The notes under the pieces were generated by a model. The model worked only from the letters and a program-made list of their open reading frames with translations, had not been told where the DNA came from and did not search any database. Of a stretch of 64,000 nucleotides of DNA, positions 43,127-55,000 are shown in pieces (position 1 is the first letter of the stretch; each line of letters opens with the position of its first letter). Origin of the DNA: Oenanthe sinensis (Eukaryota > Streptophyta > Magnoliopsida > Apiales > Apiaceae); assembly GCA_028671895.1 (NCBI GenBank), contig JAPMAC010000221.1, positions 9,858,001 through 9,922,000 of the forward strand, given 5' to 3'. Position numbers and translations under genes: made by a program.

Positions 43127-43138
43127 GCTCTGATACCA
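43127..43138 (-). other. Primer-binding site of the Sirevirus
   Basis: The minus strand reads TGGTATCAGAGC two bases after the LTR end (CCTAACA GT). It is an exact match to the initiator tRNA-Met 3' end used by plant copia elements. Confidence 0.92.
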
Positions 43139-43470
43139 ACTGTTAGGCCCCAAAATGGGGGGTATAAGCTAGAAGGGGGGGTTGAATAGCTTAATACCGT
43201 TTTAAAAATTGAGCTTGGCGTTTTAAAATTTTCTTTTCTCCTTTTAAAAAAATTACCAGTCAACTAGTAATATAAGTGCGGAAAATAAAAATAGAGAAAA
43301 GAAATAGAGTACACAACAGAATTTTTATCCTGGTTTGCGATGGCGCAATCCCCTAACGGATCCGCTCACCCCTAGTCCAGTCCCCGAGTCCCTCCCTGAA
43401 CTCGAGATTTTGCACTATAAAAAGATGTACTCCTTATAGTGGCGGAGAAGCCTTTTACAACACTTAGTAT

Positions 43471-43766
43471 TTATCTTGAACCTTAACTACCCGTTAACCC
43501 CTCAAAATACAAAGCAAAACCTACTTGATTTATCTTGGAGCGTAACTCCCCGTTACCTCCTCACAATCAAAGTAGAACACCTACGAGCTGGTCTTAGAGC
43601 GTAACTCCCCGTTACCTCTTCACAGGCAAGTAGTATCCCCTACTAGCTGGTCTTAGAGCGTAACTCCCCGTTACCTCTTCACAGGCAAGTAGTATCCCTT
43701 ACGACCTTATCTTGGAGCGTAACTTCCCCCTTACCTCCTCAAAGATACGTAAAAATCCCTGCGTAG
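43471..43766. repeat. Five 59-bp tandem repeats in the 5' LTR
   Basis: Same array as in the 3' LTR, shifted by 16026 bases, with no differences seen between the two. Confidence 0.9.
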
Positions 43767-44181
43767 ACTATGTTCCTCTACAACAATGTAGGTCTTGGAT
43801 CTGGGTCTTAGGTCTTGGGTCTTTCCTTTTCCTCACGGTGCAAAGACACCCAACTCCCCGTCGGCGTGTCTAGGACTTGGGTCTTAGAACAAGGATCACC
43901 TCACTTCACTTTTCACCTCACAACAAAGTCTAGACAACAAGTGCTACGACTTAAATATCCCTGTTTAGAAAAGAAAAAGGTGGTGGACTAGTATGTTACA
44001 GTACTAGACCAAAGTGACAAACAGATATATATAAAATAGCCGAGGCAACAGTATATATCAATGTGAGTTGGGGTAAGTCACTTAGAGACAAGGACGAACC
44101 ACTCGGAAGAGTGAGTTACTTTGTCAAAAGGACGAACCACACGTTGTGTGCTAACGTGTATGCAATAAAGTAAATGCGTAT

Positions 44182-44394
44182 GCTAAAGTAAATTGCGTAT
44201 GTAAAGCGTATGAATGCAAGTACTTTAAAGTAAACGTGCTAAAGTAAATTGCGTATGTAAAGCGTATGAATGCAAGTACTTTAAAGTAAACGTGCTAAAG
44301 TAAATTGCGTTATGTAAAGCGTATGAATGCAAGTACTTTAAAGTAAACGTGCTAAAGTAAATTGCGTTATGTAAAGCGTATGATGCAATGCAAG
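44182..44394. repeat. Four 56/57-bp tandem repeats in the 5' LTR
   Basis: Same array as at 28156-28368, with units starting GCTAAAGTAAATTGCG. Confidence 0.9.
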
Positions 44395-46803
44395 CACGAA
44401 ATGTAAATATATATATATATAATATATATATATAGGGAATATAAGGTCAAGATATAGACCAAATATTTTTGACTTGAATGTGATCAAGTACGTTTTCTAA
44501 CTACTTTGTTATTAAAGGCCTTAAATAATAATGTAACTAACCTATGGCCTTTAAAACAACACAAACCAAACTCACGAAAATAAGACTCGACGTGTGAGTT
44601 AGTTTCTTACACTTTATAAATTAAGGAGTATTTATGTTTATGTCGTACCTCGACTTATACACAAAAACTCAACTCAAAATAAAAGTGAGTTACCTTGCAA
44701 ATATTCGAGGAGTCTTTAGCTTATATCTCTATATGAGATTTATACTAATCGACTCAAACTCGTAATAAGAGCTTGGTTTAGATACTAAAACTCAACAAGG
44801 AAGCCTTTTACTTATGTCGTATATATTGACTTATATAAAGTAGCTTCAACTCGGAATTAAAGTAAATAGGTGTTGTATTTAATCCCTAAGTAAATTAAGG
44901 ATATTAACAACCAACTAAGGAGAAAGAAAAACTACTAACTCACTTAGTTTAGTTCACTCTTTATATATACGAGAAAAGAAGAGAAGATTAAAGCTCGTGT
45001 ATATATAAATTGCAAACAAGACCAACTATATATATATATATACTAAAAATCGAAATAATCAAGATCTATATATATATAGTATAGTCGAATATTATATATA
45101 TAATATAGACAAGAAATAACTAACTTATGACCCTTGTGCTCTATAGTGAGAGACAACAATATTTCTTACGAAATCAAGGGATACGAGTTAGGATCTTGTA
45201 CAAGAGTTCGTATATACACTTAAAAATCAAGCAAGCAAGGTGTATACACTACTAAACATGTACCAACTGATATTATATATATAATATAACTAACTAACTT
45301 ATAACCCTTGAGATCTAGGAAGAAATCAAGAGAAAGAGCTAGTTTGAAGCCTAAAACACACAAAAATGGTCGCCGGAAAAAGTCACCGGAAAATGGCCGG
45401 AATATCAACTTTTGGTATAACTTTGTGGGCAACAAAACAAGTCTAGGGGCTGCTAAGATATGGTAAGTGGGTAGCCAAAAGATACTTGTGTGATGTGTGT
45501 GTTATATGAGCATGTAAATGTGTTTATAAGCTTGGTAGGAGTTAGATCTATGGAAGAACTAAGCTTATAACTCAAGAACTCTAAGAGATGAAAATTTTCT
45601 GGACTTGAGAGCTTCTTTGGAGAGAAAGTTGCAGCATTTACTTGGCTCAAATGGCTTGAGAGAAAGAGTGGGGGTTGAGGGAGTATTTAAAGAGAAAAAT
45701 TAGGGTTTTGGGTGGGGGATGAGGGGACAAAGCTTCCTTAAAATAAGGGAAAGGTACATAATTTGAATTTTGTGTTCCCTCATCAGTACTAGCCCACTTG
45801 CATGCATAGAAAAACGTGTAAACAATATTCAGTTAAATAATAAAGCTAATAAATGCGAAACTGAACGATACAATGACGAATATGACGTTTTTCAAAACAT
45901 GCTCCAAAAATTATGAAAATTTGGGAACCATCTGGAAATATTCCAAGTAGGTCATGGTCAAAATCCTACTCAATTTGGAGTTGACCTTCATTGACTTTTA
46001 ATTAACCGAACAATCAATTACGTATCGAAAGTACAGGCCAAAAATAAAAGTCACCCAAAACTCATGAAAAAAATCCTAAAATTCTTTTTAAATATTCTAG
46101 TGACATTCCCCAAGTTTCAAGTCAATTGGACATGTGTAGCTATTATTTCGAGAAAAGGATCGTTTCGTTGTCCTTATAGCCCGAAACAATATTCGATAGC
46201 CATTTGTCGGAACTAGTCGACGTTTGGACTAAAGTTTTGACTTGTAATATATTCAAACATAATATTCCTAAAATAATAATGACTGTGAAGCCTAAGGAAT
46301 ATTTATGCTTGAATTAAAATGCATTTTATCCGAATAAATAAGACAGTTAGATACTTTATGGATAAAATATGCATTTTACATTTAGGCAGGACTTTGATGA
46401 AGACAAGTTGAACAAATAAATTTAGAAAATATATTCAAAATATATTCCCTTGAAAACCTTTAAAAACAGACACTCTTTTAATTTAATAAAGCATTTTCTG
46501 TCTCGTAAAAGCAGTGTCAAAAATACAGTATTTTGTTCGTCTTCAGTCTTTGCCTCAAAATGAATTAGATTTGATTTTATCATTATTTTGATAAATCTTA
46601 TCTAATTATATGTCGAGAGAAAATCATTTTGTTTCATTTATAAAACAGTTTGACCAAGTTTGACTTTCTACTCGTTGACTGTCACTTCGAATAACCTAAG
46701 GGAGGATTACTATATTAATTAGTAACTTCCTAACCCTAATTTAATTTACACTTAGCGTTAAGACAAAATTAATCAAAACCTAATGAAAAGGCTGTATCTC
46801 ACA

Positions 46804-47632
46804 ATATTAATTATAATTAATTTATATATAATATTTATTATAATTAATATTTTAGTAAAATAATTTATCATCAAAAACTCATTAATTTTTTTAATATTTC
46901 ACTCATTATCAATATTTTTTATTTTATAAGTGTTGATATAAAATATTTTATAATTTGATGGAATTTAAATTTAAAATATAAAATCTTTAATTTTTTTGAG
47001 AAATTAATAAAAATACTACTTTTTTAAAATTTGCGATCGAAATCAATTATATATATTTATATTTATAATTCACAAGAACTATATAGAATTTTCTTTAATT
47101 TCATATTAATTACAACCTATATCTCTTGTATTATTTTTTACTTATAATATATTATAAAATATTATAAACAAAACATATAGGTCTCCATATAACTATTCCA
47201 TAGAGTAAAACTTATAAATTTAGTTACATTGGTTGCACGCCATATTTTTTTAAATATTTTCTAAAAAATATAATTTTACATCATAAAAAATTATGCTATA
47301 AAAAAAATTAAAATATTTAATTTAAAAACTAGAGTTCATGCTCATCACGATCACAAAAACAGTAACATAACGACCTCAAGCAACCCAAATTCATTTTTTA
47401 ATTTTATTTTGGATCACTGGTTAATTCATATTTGGTTCCTCAAGAAAGTAAAATACCTAGACCTTGTATTTTTCTCCAAAGTTATTGTTGTAACTCTCGA
47501 AGTTAAAATTAAGAGTGGTATGGTATGGTATTTATTATTGTTTTTGTTCTGGAAATTAAATAATAGGTAGGAAATAATATTTCTCTTAAATAATTGAATA
47601 ACTTTTTTTGATACCGTTATGTAATTATGCAT
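46804..47632. other. AT-rich intergenic DNA right of the Sirevirus
   Basis: It starts with the right target duplication ATATT, then continues very AT-rich. No gene or delimited repeat seen. Confidence 0.55.
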
Positions 47633-47647
47633 CAACTCGTACAATCT

Positions 47648-48170
47648 AACTCTCGTATAATGTTTTGGGCTATTTTTTTCTTCTTGTAATCTTTATATCA
47701 TAAACCTTGGAGTTTTCGTTTCTTTTTCCCTATTTCAAGTGGGTCTTTCAAAATTCGGTTATCTCTTGTTTATGGGTCGATTTTCAGATCTAAACTTTGT
47801 TTTTTCCTAAAAAAATCTTCCTAATTGGGCAAGATTTGTGTTCCCAATTTATTTGGGTTTTGTTTATACTCTCTTTGTGAGAACTTGCTGTTTATTTTGG
47901 TGTAATTTAATATTCTGGATATTAGATCTGCAGGATTTTCAAGATTTTGATTCGGCGATTAAGATTTTTATGGGTTTATATTTATGGTCGATAGCTCAAA
48001 CAGGATGTGGTGAAACTGGTGAAGCGGGTACTTATACATATATCAACTTCAATAAATTGTTTGATTATATTATTTTTAAATATAATGGATTAATCAATTA
48101 TTGTTTATGTTTATCTTTGTAGAAGGCGTATAATTTTTTATTAATGAATTAATTTCCATTAAAAAAAAAA
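47648..48170 (+). mobile_element. Retroposed sequence with A tail and target duplications
   Basis: It ends in an uninterrupted run of A at 48161-48170. It is flanked by the 15-bp direct repeat AACTCGTACAATCTA (47633-47647 and just after the A run, about 48169-48183). These are marks of target-primed reverse transcription, as for LINE/SINE copies or processed transcripts. The body is about 520 bp, T-rich, with plant 5'-UTR-like pyrimidine stretches. It has a weak ORF (47838-48122) that I do not recognise. No Pol III boxes are evident, so a retrocopied transcript or a 5'-truncated LINE tail are both possible. Confidence 0.6.
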
Positions 48171-48183
48171 CTCGTACAATCTA

Positions 48184-49053
48184 TAGACAATGAATTTCAA
48201 TTTCCATTACATGTTTATCTTTGAGGCGACCAAACTTAAAGGATATTCAAGTATTATTTCGATAAAGCTAGATTAAACCTTAGTAGGAGCTTATCCTCTG
48301 TATTTCTAAATTCTGAGTTCAACTCTCATTCACTTCAAAATTTATTAAAACAGAAACTTATTTATAAAGTTATAAATCAACTTATTCAAAAAGTATTATT
48401 TCGATCAATTTAGAAATTATGTGATAAAAATTATGCTTGTTTGAGATCTTATCATGCATATATACCATTGATCCATGTAATCTTACTATGTATACGTCAT
48501 TGGCGTATAATTATGTGTAAATAAAATCTATATATGTGTAGATATTATACATCACTCATTAGTTTATCATAAACCAAGAGTGTTCACAAAAACAGTCTCC
48601 CCTCCCTACTCTGAAAGGAGTAAAAAGTATGACCTACATACAGCTTATCTGCTGGATATACTGTGTTGATTTGATTTAATTATAACCCAGTTAAAGGAAA
48701 TTGGAATGAATTTTTTAATACATTTTTATAATGTAATCATTTTATATATTAGACAGGTTGAAATCCCAGGACCCAAAAGGCTCGCTTGATATTTTGGGGA
48801 AACAGTCAGCTTGATATCTTTTCATGTGTGAGCTAGGTTATTGCTTTAAAAGTAAGAAAGATGTAAAGATGTACATAAGTATAAATTTTTAACAAACTAA
48901 AATGACTTATTCTGAGGGACTTGACTGTTACTAACACACTAACATGTACCAAAAACATATATTTAACCAAACCACCCATCTTAAGGAGGGGGAAAGCTTG
49001 TCAAATTCTTGCAGAAAGAACAATTTTTTTGCATCTGCCGTAAAATAGGGCTC
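48184..49053. other. Intergenic region and 3' UTR of the kinase gene
   Basis: AT-rich. The right part should be the 3' UTR of the minus-strand kinase gene ending at 49054. No other gene seen. Confidence 0.5.
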
Positions 49054-52000
49054 TTAAGAAACTGTCCGACCATAGCAGACACAAGCAAGGTACAGATTTT
49101 TTGCCCATTTTTCCTGCAAACAAGATCAAAATATATGTTTGTAAGTTCCTCAAGACATAGCCAAAGATACTAGCTACTGCAAGAATCTATAAGGAATTTT
49201 GGACAGCATGTTCTTGAGAGACGTAGGACAGTAAAATAATATTTTACCAAAACTCCATGTGCATATTACAGACCTGGTCTTTTCAACTTAAAAAATGGCC
49301 AAGAAAGTAAGAATTATGGTATATTGGTTTATAATATCAAAAGCAACAATTAGCTATACCACAAAATCCTTGATTCAATTTCAAATAAGTTGAACACACA
49401 TAAAAAAGGACTATTAAGAACTCCCCAATTTTAGCTTCTTCAAATTCCTTTAAAAAGCTAATTACATGAAGGGGGAAAAAATTAGAACTACCAATATTAC
49501 TTTACCCCTGAACTAAGACTCAACCAAAAAGAAAGGAAACAGTCTCCGTTTTATAATATTGTGATGTGCTTTACCAGTGCCATTCAAACATCTAAAAAAC
49601 TACTACCATGAAAATACCAGTATAGTAGCGCACAAATAAGTCAACCAGACACAACATCATTCATTAGTTGCATGTCACATATTTTTACTTCTAGTACACA
49701 CTAGAAAATCAATGCAAACACAGTCAGAAATCCTTATAGGATAAAACTATAAATTACCTTGACATGTGTGCTTGGAAACTGAGATGTACGCAGTGTTTCC
49801 TGAGTTTCATCTCCTGGCTTTCGCCGGGGCACACTCAAAATTAGTGCAGACTGATCATAAGTAGCAGCTGTAGATGTAATGCGGTAACCAGCATCCCAGC
49901 GCCTATGAATACCCTCACTAGGATATAGAAAATCAAGTTCAATAACCTGCAATATCACATGCAGCATAAAAACTCAGACCACTATTCCTGGCACAGATAC
50001 AGAGATGAACATAAATTAAAATCAATAACGATACACGGACCCTTGGGTGCGTGTTTATCATATATCACTAATGTATACAGACTCAAATAATGCACAGCCC
50101 CGGTACATATAGATGATAGTTTTCACCACTTTTAGTGAATCACAACATTTGTGCTTGTTAAAGAATACACATGCATCTCTTAGTACAACTTATTATGCAA
50201 TACCAAGATAATGTTGCACTATAAAACTAAAATGAGAAAGACAGTTTAAACCTGATCACTAAAGCCAGCATTGCGGGACATGACAACACCCCACCGCGTT
50301 CCAGCAGTCGCCATGGAGGTGACATGAAACCCTTCTTTCCACTTCTTGTTTATCCACTTGAAGGGAAATGAGTCACTAACTTTGTAAGACTGTTGGGAGT
50401 ATTGGGTGCCTGCATAAATTTAATAATACTTTTAGTCAGAGCTCATAAATATAGTATAGCAGATAAAAGAGGACCTTGTACAGTAAACCAATTATACTGG
50501 GATTCTGCATGCCACTAAAGGTAGAAACAAAGTTTTCTTTAAAAAGGGTGGGGGCCTCGAAGTCATACACAGAGCCAAAATGTCCTCAGAAAAGCTAACC
50601 CAGCACTAGTAACGTATCAACTTAGTCTACAACAAGAGAGCACTTGGCAGGTGGGATGTATTAAAATTAAAAATGGCATTGCATTTGCAAGGATATGATG
50701 TTTAAGATAATCAACTGTTGCCCCGTTTCCGCTCCCCCGCCCCCGCCCTCCCCGTCCCCCTCCCTCCCTCCCTCTCTCTTTCTCGATATCTTCTTATACA
50801 AGCTAATTCTATCTCTGTTCTTCTGAATATCTGTAATTCTCTCTCTAATCTGCTCTATCTTTCTGTTTTTCTACTGATTACTAATTCTATAAATAGAACA
50901 ACAAACCCTAGTTTCTGACAGCCTAACTAAAGCACATACAATACAAAATGAATGTCTGCAGTCCCCCCACACTACCATTTAGCATTTGATCAAATCAAGA
51001 CACCACACTTTTAGTTGACAAGACATTCAACAAAAAGAGAGTGCCTACATTCAACTTGTTTCAGTTAAAATGGCAACTATACTTGGATAACATCATAAAT
51101 TATGTAACCAACCTATGGAAAACAGAAATATAAATGAATTAGCTTGTGAAGAGGCTTGGCACTAACTTGTTATTGTACACAAGATCCTTGTTACCATAAT
51201 TCACAAAGAACTACTAACCAACAATACTTCTTTTTAATCTTTTTCAATCAACAAATATTTTGTTTAGGATGAAGTAAGAACACAAAGCAAGGGATTAACA
51301 GTACTCCCAACAGAAGTATAAAATAACACAGAGAAGATTCTTTTAAGAAAATTACAAAAAAACAAACTCCGACATAGAAGCAAGAAACAGTAAAACACAA
51401 TGTTGTACACGGTTTTATACATAGAAGGCTGGGCGCGGAGGAACCTTCTTCCTCCGACAATGAGGGCGCGCCCTCTTTAAGGGGAATTCGGCCCGGCCTC
51501 TTGCGGTCACTTGCCTTGTGTCATTAACATCTAGGCAGCGTATGCCTGTCAATGCCAATTGAAGACCCATGCTCTGTATTCCACGAGTTGCCCTCAACGG
51601 AGAGTTTTGGGATATTCCTGGCTCTGTATCCGGGAAATAGCTGTAGTGGACCGACTAGAACCCACAGTTTCCGGGTCAAACGTCGAATCCATGAAGTCCT
51701 TGGGAGTTATACTGGGCTTTGACCTATCCAAACAACACCTAATGTAGAGACCTCTTCCAAGACCTCTTCCTAGTTATTTAAAAAACCTAGAAATCTCAGC
51801 CTCCAATCTCATACAAACCATAGTAGGTGAGGAGATTTGATGACCGCATAGGCAAGGAGCCGTAGTAGAGGAAGGAGAAGGAAGGCTGGAGGATAACCAT
51901 GAAGGAAGGTTTCACGGAGTAACTCCTCGAAGGCTGGAGTTTGGGAGTGGAGCTACTAATCAGGATCCTAATGAAAACGTTGAAAGGAGGATGATACTTG

Positions 52001-55000
52001 TAGGAGAAACCCAACGAGCATCTCACCCAAATCGCTCAGGCCGCACCACCGAGGAAAGACGCAATGCTCACGTAATCCTTCCACATGATAGAACCTACAT
52101 TCAGAATAGAACTAGTAGGTTGCCTTTGCAGGATGAAGGAAGGGGCTTAACTCGCATTGGAGAGGGAAGAGCTAATGCTCAGGTAAGGCTAGCAGCTTAT
52201 CAATAGAGGACTACGAGGTACTATAACTCGAAGGTTAGGAAAGGCCGATCCAAGTAGGTGAGTTAGTCCTGAGAAAGGTGATGCCTCACACCAAGAAAGC
52301 AAGCCATGGAGTATTTGGAGCTAATTGGGAAGGACCTTTTAAGGTCAGGGCAGCATTGTGGGAAAGAACTTATTATTTGGCTGATCTGGAGGGCAAGCTC
52401 ATTCCAAGGGCATGGAATGCAGAGCACTTGAAGAAGTATTATCAATAGGGCAAGCCCTACAATTTTTATGTTATGTTTTCAAGACAATTTCCAATTTTCA
52501 GTAGTAGTAGTAGTAGAAGTAAAATTTATTTAACTCCCACTCTAGGGGGTAGTAGGTATGCAGTTTTGACAGTTAAAACTCTGTGCGGTGTTGGCTAGTG
52601 CGAGTATATGCACTGAGGTTTTGGTATTATATTAGTATGCTTTGCGAATTATGTTACAGAAATCAAGATAATATGCAGGACTCAAAGAAGGCGCGCCCTC
52701 CCCTGTTGAGCACAGTGCAAGAGGGGAAAATAAACTTACAACGTAGATAGGTCACATGTTGACTCCACTAGAAATACAGTACTACAATAATATGCATGCA
52801 ATGATAGAAGTGATAGCAAAATTTCAAGGCCATGGTTCAAAATGTAAAGATTAAGCAATAGGGGTGCGCCCTATGCATACAAGCAGAATAATTTTTGTAC
52901 TTTAGCCTTACTTGGATAATGATGTGAGAAATTTATGGCAGAACAATATCCCGGTATGGCGCGGCTCATAAGTAGGGCGCGCCCTGAGCCTGATGGGAAT
53001 AATTCACACTAATAAAATTGGTAGACACGCAATAGCACGTAAATTGAAAATAGCATAATAGAGAAGTAGATGGTAATGGAACAATGTCAGGGCTCGCCTG
53101 CACACATGAAAGCATCCACATGGCAACAAAACGCAAGTCAAAATAGGGTTTACAATTTGTAGGGTTTTACAGAAGACGTGCCTCAAAGTTAAAATGTTAT
53201 TAATCCTTTAGGGAAGGAGGAGCATAGGATCTAATTAGAGAAGCTTGGATAACTCTACAAGTTGGGCCTCCTCTGCAAGTTGGGCTTTGACATCCTCCTC
53301 CAACTCTAGCTTCTTGACTGCAATAGCTTCAGCCTCCTCTGCCTTGAACTCATCGATAAAAGCTTTGGTGGAGGGCCCCCACCTGGTCCAGTCAAAATCT
53401 GGCTCGAAGGCAAGGAATCCACGAAGAAAGTCATGAAAACCCAACTCCTTGCCCTCATCCTTAGCAGCCACTTTCTCCTCCTCCCATGTAGTTTTTTCCA
53501 GGTGAAAGCCATCAATGACTTTCCTCAGGTCCTCCTTATCTTTTTTAACTTGATCAAGCTCGGTAATGGCCAGGTGAAGGTCATCTTGAGCAGAGGACAA
53601 ACTATTCTTCATTGTAGACAACTCTTTCTCAAGGCGCGCCTTGGCCAGATTGGCAGCTTCCAACTCTTTTTTAGCAATGTCTTTGTCCTTTTGTAATTGC
53701 CGAAGGCACGCCCTCTCAAGAGAAGAGTGTGACTTTGACATCACGTGGAAATATAGCTCGGCGGCTGAGCGAACAATGGTTGTATCCACCTCCTTATCTT
53801 TCAGGGACGCCCACAAAGAAACATCGTCCTCAACTATCAATGGGTGAGCAAGCTCCCCAATACAGGTAGATACTAAGGTAGATACTAAGGAGCTAGAAGA
53901 GGAACCTTCGTCAAGGCGCGGCCTTTTGGCTACAGGCGCCTGGGTAGGCAACGCCCCAATAGGGTGTGTATTGGGAGGTGATTTGTTTTTCACAATGGCA
54001 AGAGGGGGATTAGGCTTCTTCTTGGAAGGTTTGGAAGGTTCTGGTTTCTTGGGTGCGCCCTTAGTTGAGGTGTTTCCCCAACCTCTTGCAATCCTCGACA
54101 TTTCTACAAAATATGCAAGTAGCATGTCAGAAGAAAAATAGCACCATAGAAACCAAATAAAGGGGTGAAATTACATAGTGATGCAATAAGAGGACTAATT
54201 ATTGCTAAAGCATGTACCATTTTCTACTATATCATCATCAGAGGCCGCACCCTTGTCGTCTCATCATCAGAGGACGCGCCTTCATCTTCAGTGGAGGGTG
54301 AGACCTTTAATGTTCCTACCCTCTCAGAGAGGAAGCCGGCCTCCTTTAATTTCTCTTCTGTGATGAGATTCTTTAAGTCTTTCTGGTCAGAAGGGAGGCT
54401 CAAGACGGCCTTTGCCCTGGCTAAGGCATCGCCAACAAATGCGATTGTGTTCTAACAGCTGAAAAGAAGATAGGTGTTAAAAGAAAGAAGAGAAGGGATA
54501 TGATTAATGAGTTAGGGCGCGCCTAAAACTTACTCGGGGTTTTGTTGAAACGGACACGAACTCTCTGTGTGTCATAGACGTAGAAATAAGGCTCTTTCTA
54601 TTTCTTCACATTTGAAGTTTTCCCTTCAAAGAAACCCCGCCTGTTATGCTTCTTCCACACCACAAAGTAAAAGTATCCAATGCCACATTTCTTCAAGGAA
54701 AAGAAATGGTTGAATTCTTCCATAGAGGGCGCGCCAAAGTCCAAGGACCGGTACATCATGAAGAGAGCAATAGCAAATTTCCAGGCATTGGGAGAAAGTT
54801 GAATTGGGGCTATGTCAAACCATTCACAGATGGCTCTGAAGGCCATCTGAAGTATGGGTGTAAGGGCGCTCTCACACCCAGCTCAACCATCTTTGGAGTG
54901 ATTACCATTCTTGGAATTTTTATTGGTTTGATGTTGAAGCGATGAGGGCGCATCCTTTTGGAAGGAATCGTCCATATGCCCTCCTGGACATAGTATCTCA

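Larger units (their letters stand above)
27114..46803 (-). mobile_element. Complete Sirevirus (SIRE/Maximus-lineage Ty1/copia), 19.7 kb
   Basis: A full element with LTRs of 3664 bp (27114-30777) and 3663 bp (43141-46803), both TG...CA, flanked by the 5-bp target duplication ATATT (27109-27113 and 46804-46808). It is transcribed right to left. The order is 5' LTR, PBS, gag, pol, spacer, third ORF, polypurine tracts, 3' LTR. In the stretches I compared, the LTRs differ only by one G in a G run and one C/T (28112 versus 44138), so insertion was very recent. The coiled-coil gag and a third ORF after pol are features of Sireviruses. Their LTRs are usually about 1 kb and the elements about 10 kb, so this one is unusually large. 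Confidence 0.95.
43141..46803 (-). repeat. 5' LTR of the Sirevirus
   Basis: A 3663-bp copy of the LTR at 27114-30777, one base shorter in the G run near its left end. It contains the same 59-bp (43471-43766) and 56-bp (44182-44394) tandem arrays. It ends TATCTCACA, followed by the target duplication ATATT. It should carry the promoter of the element on the minus strand; I cannot place the TATA box with confidence among the many AT runs. Confidence 0.95.

Noticed and set aside
47838..48122. 94-codon ORF in the retroposed sequence
   Set aside because: Hydrophobic and low complexity, no known family; the surrounding sequence looks like a transcript leader.
53245..53847. Plus-strand ORFs across 53245-53847
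   Set aside because: They are shadows of the longer antisense ORF with a clear coiled-coil pattern and conserved PDFDW end.
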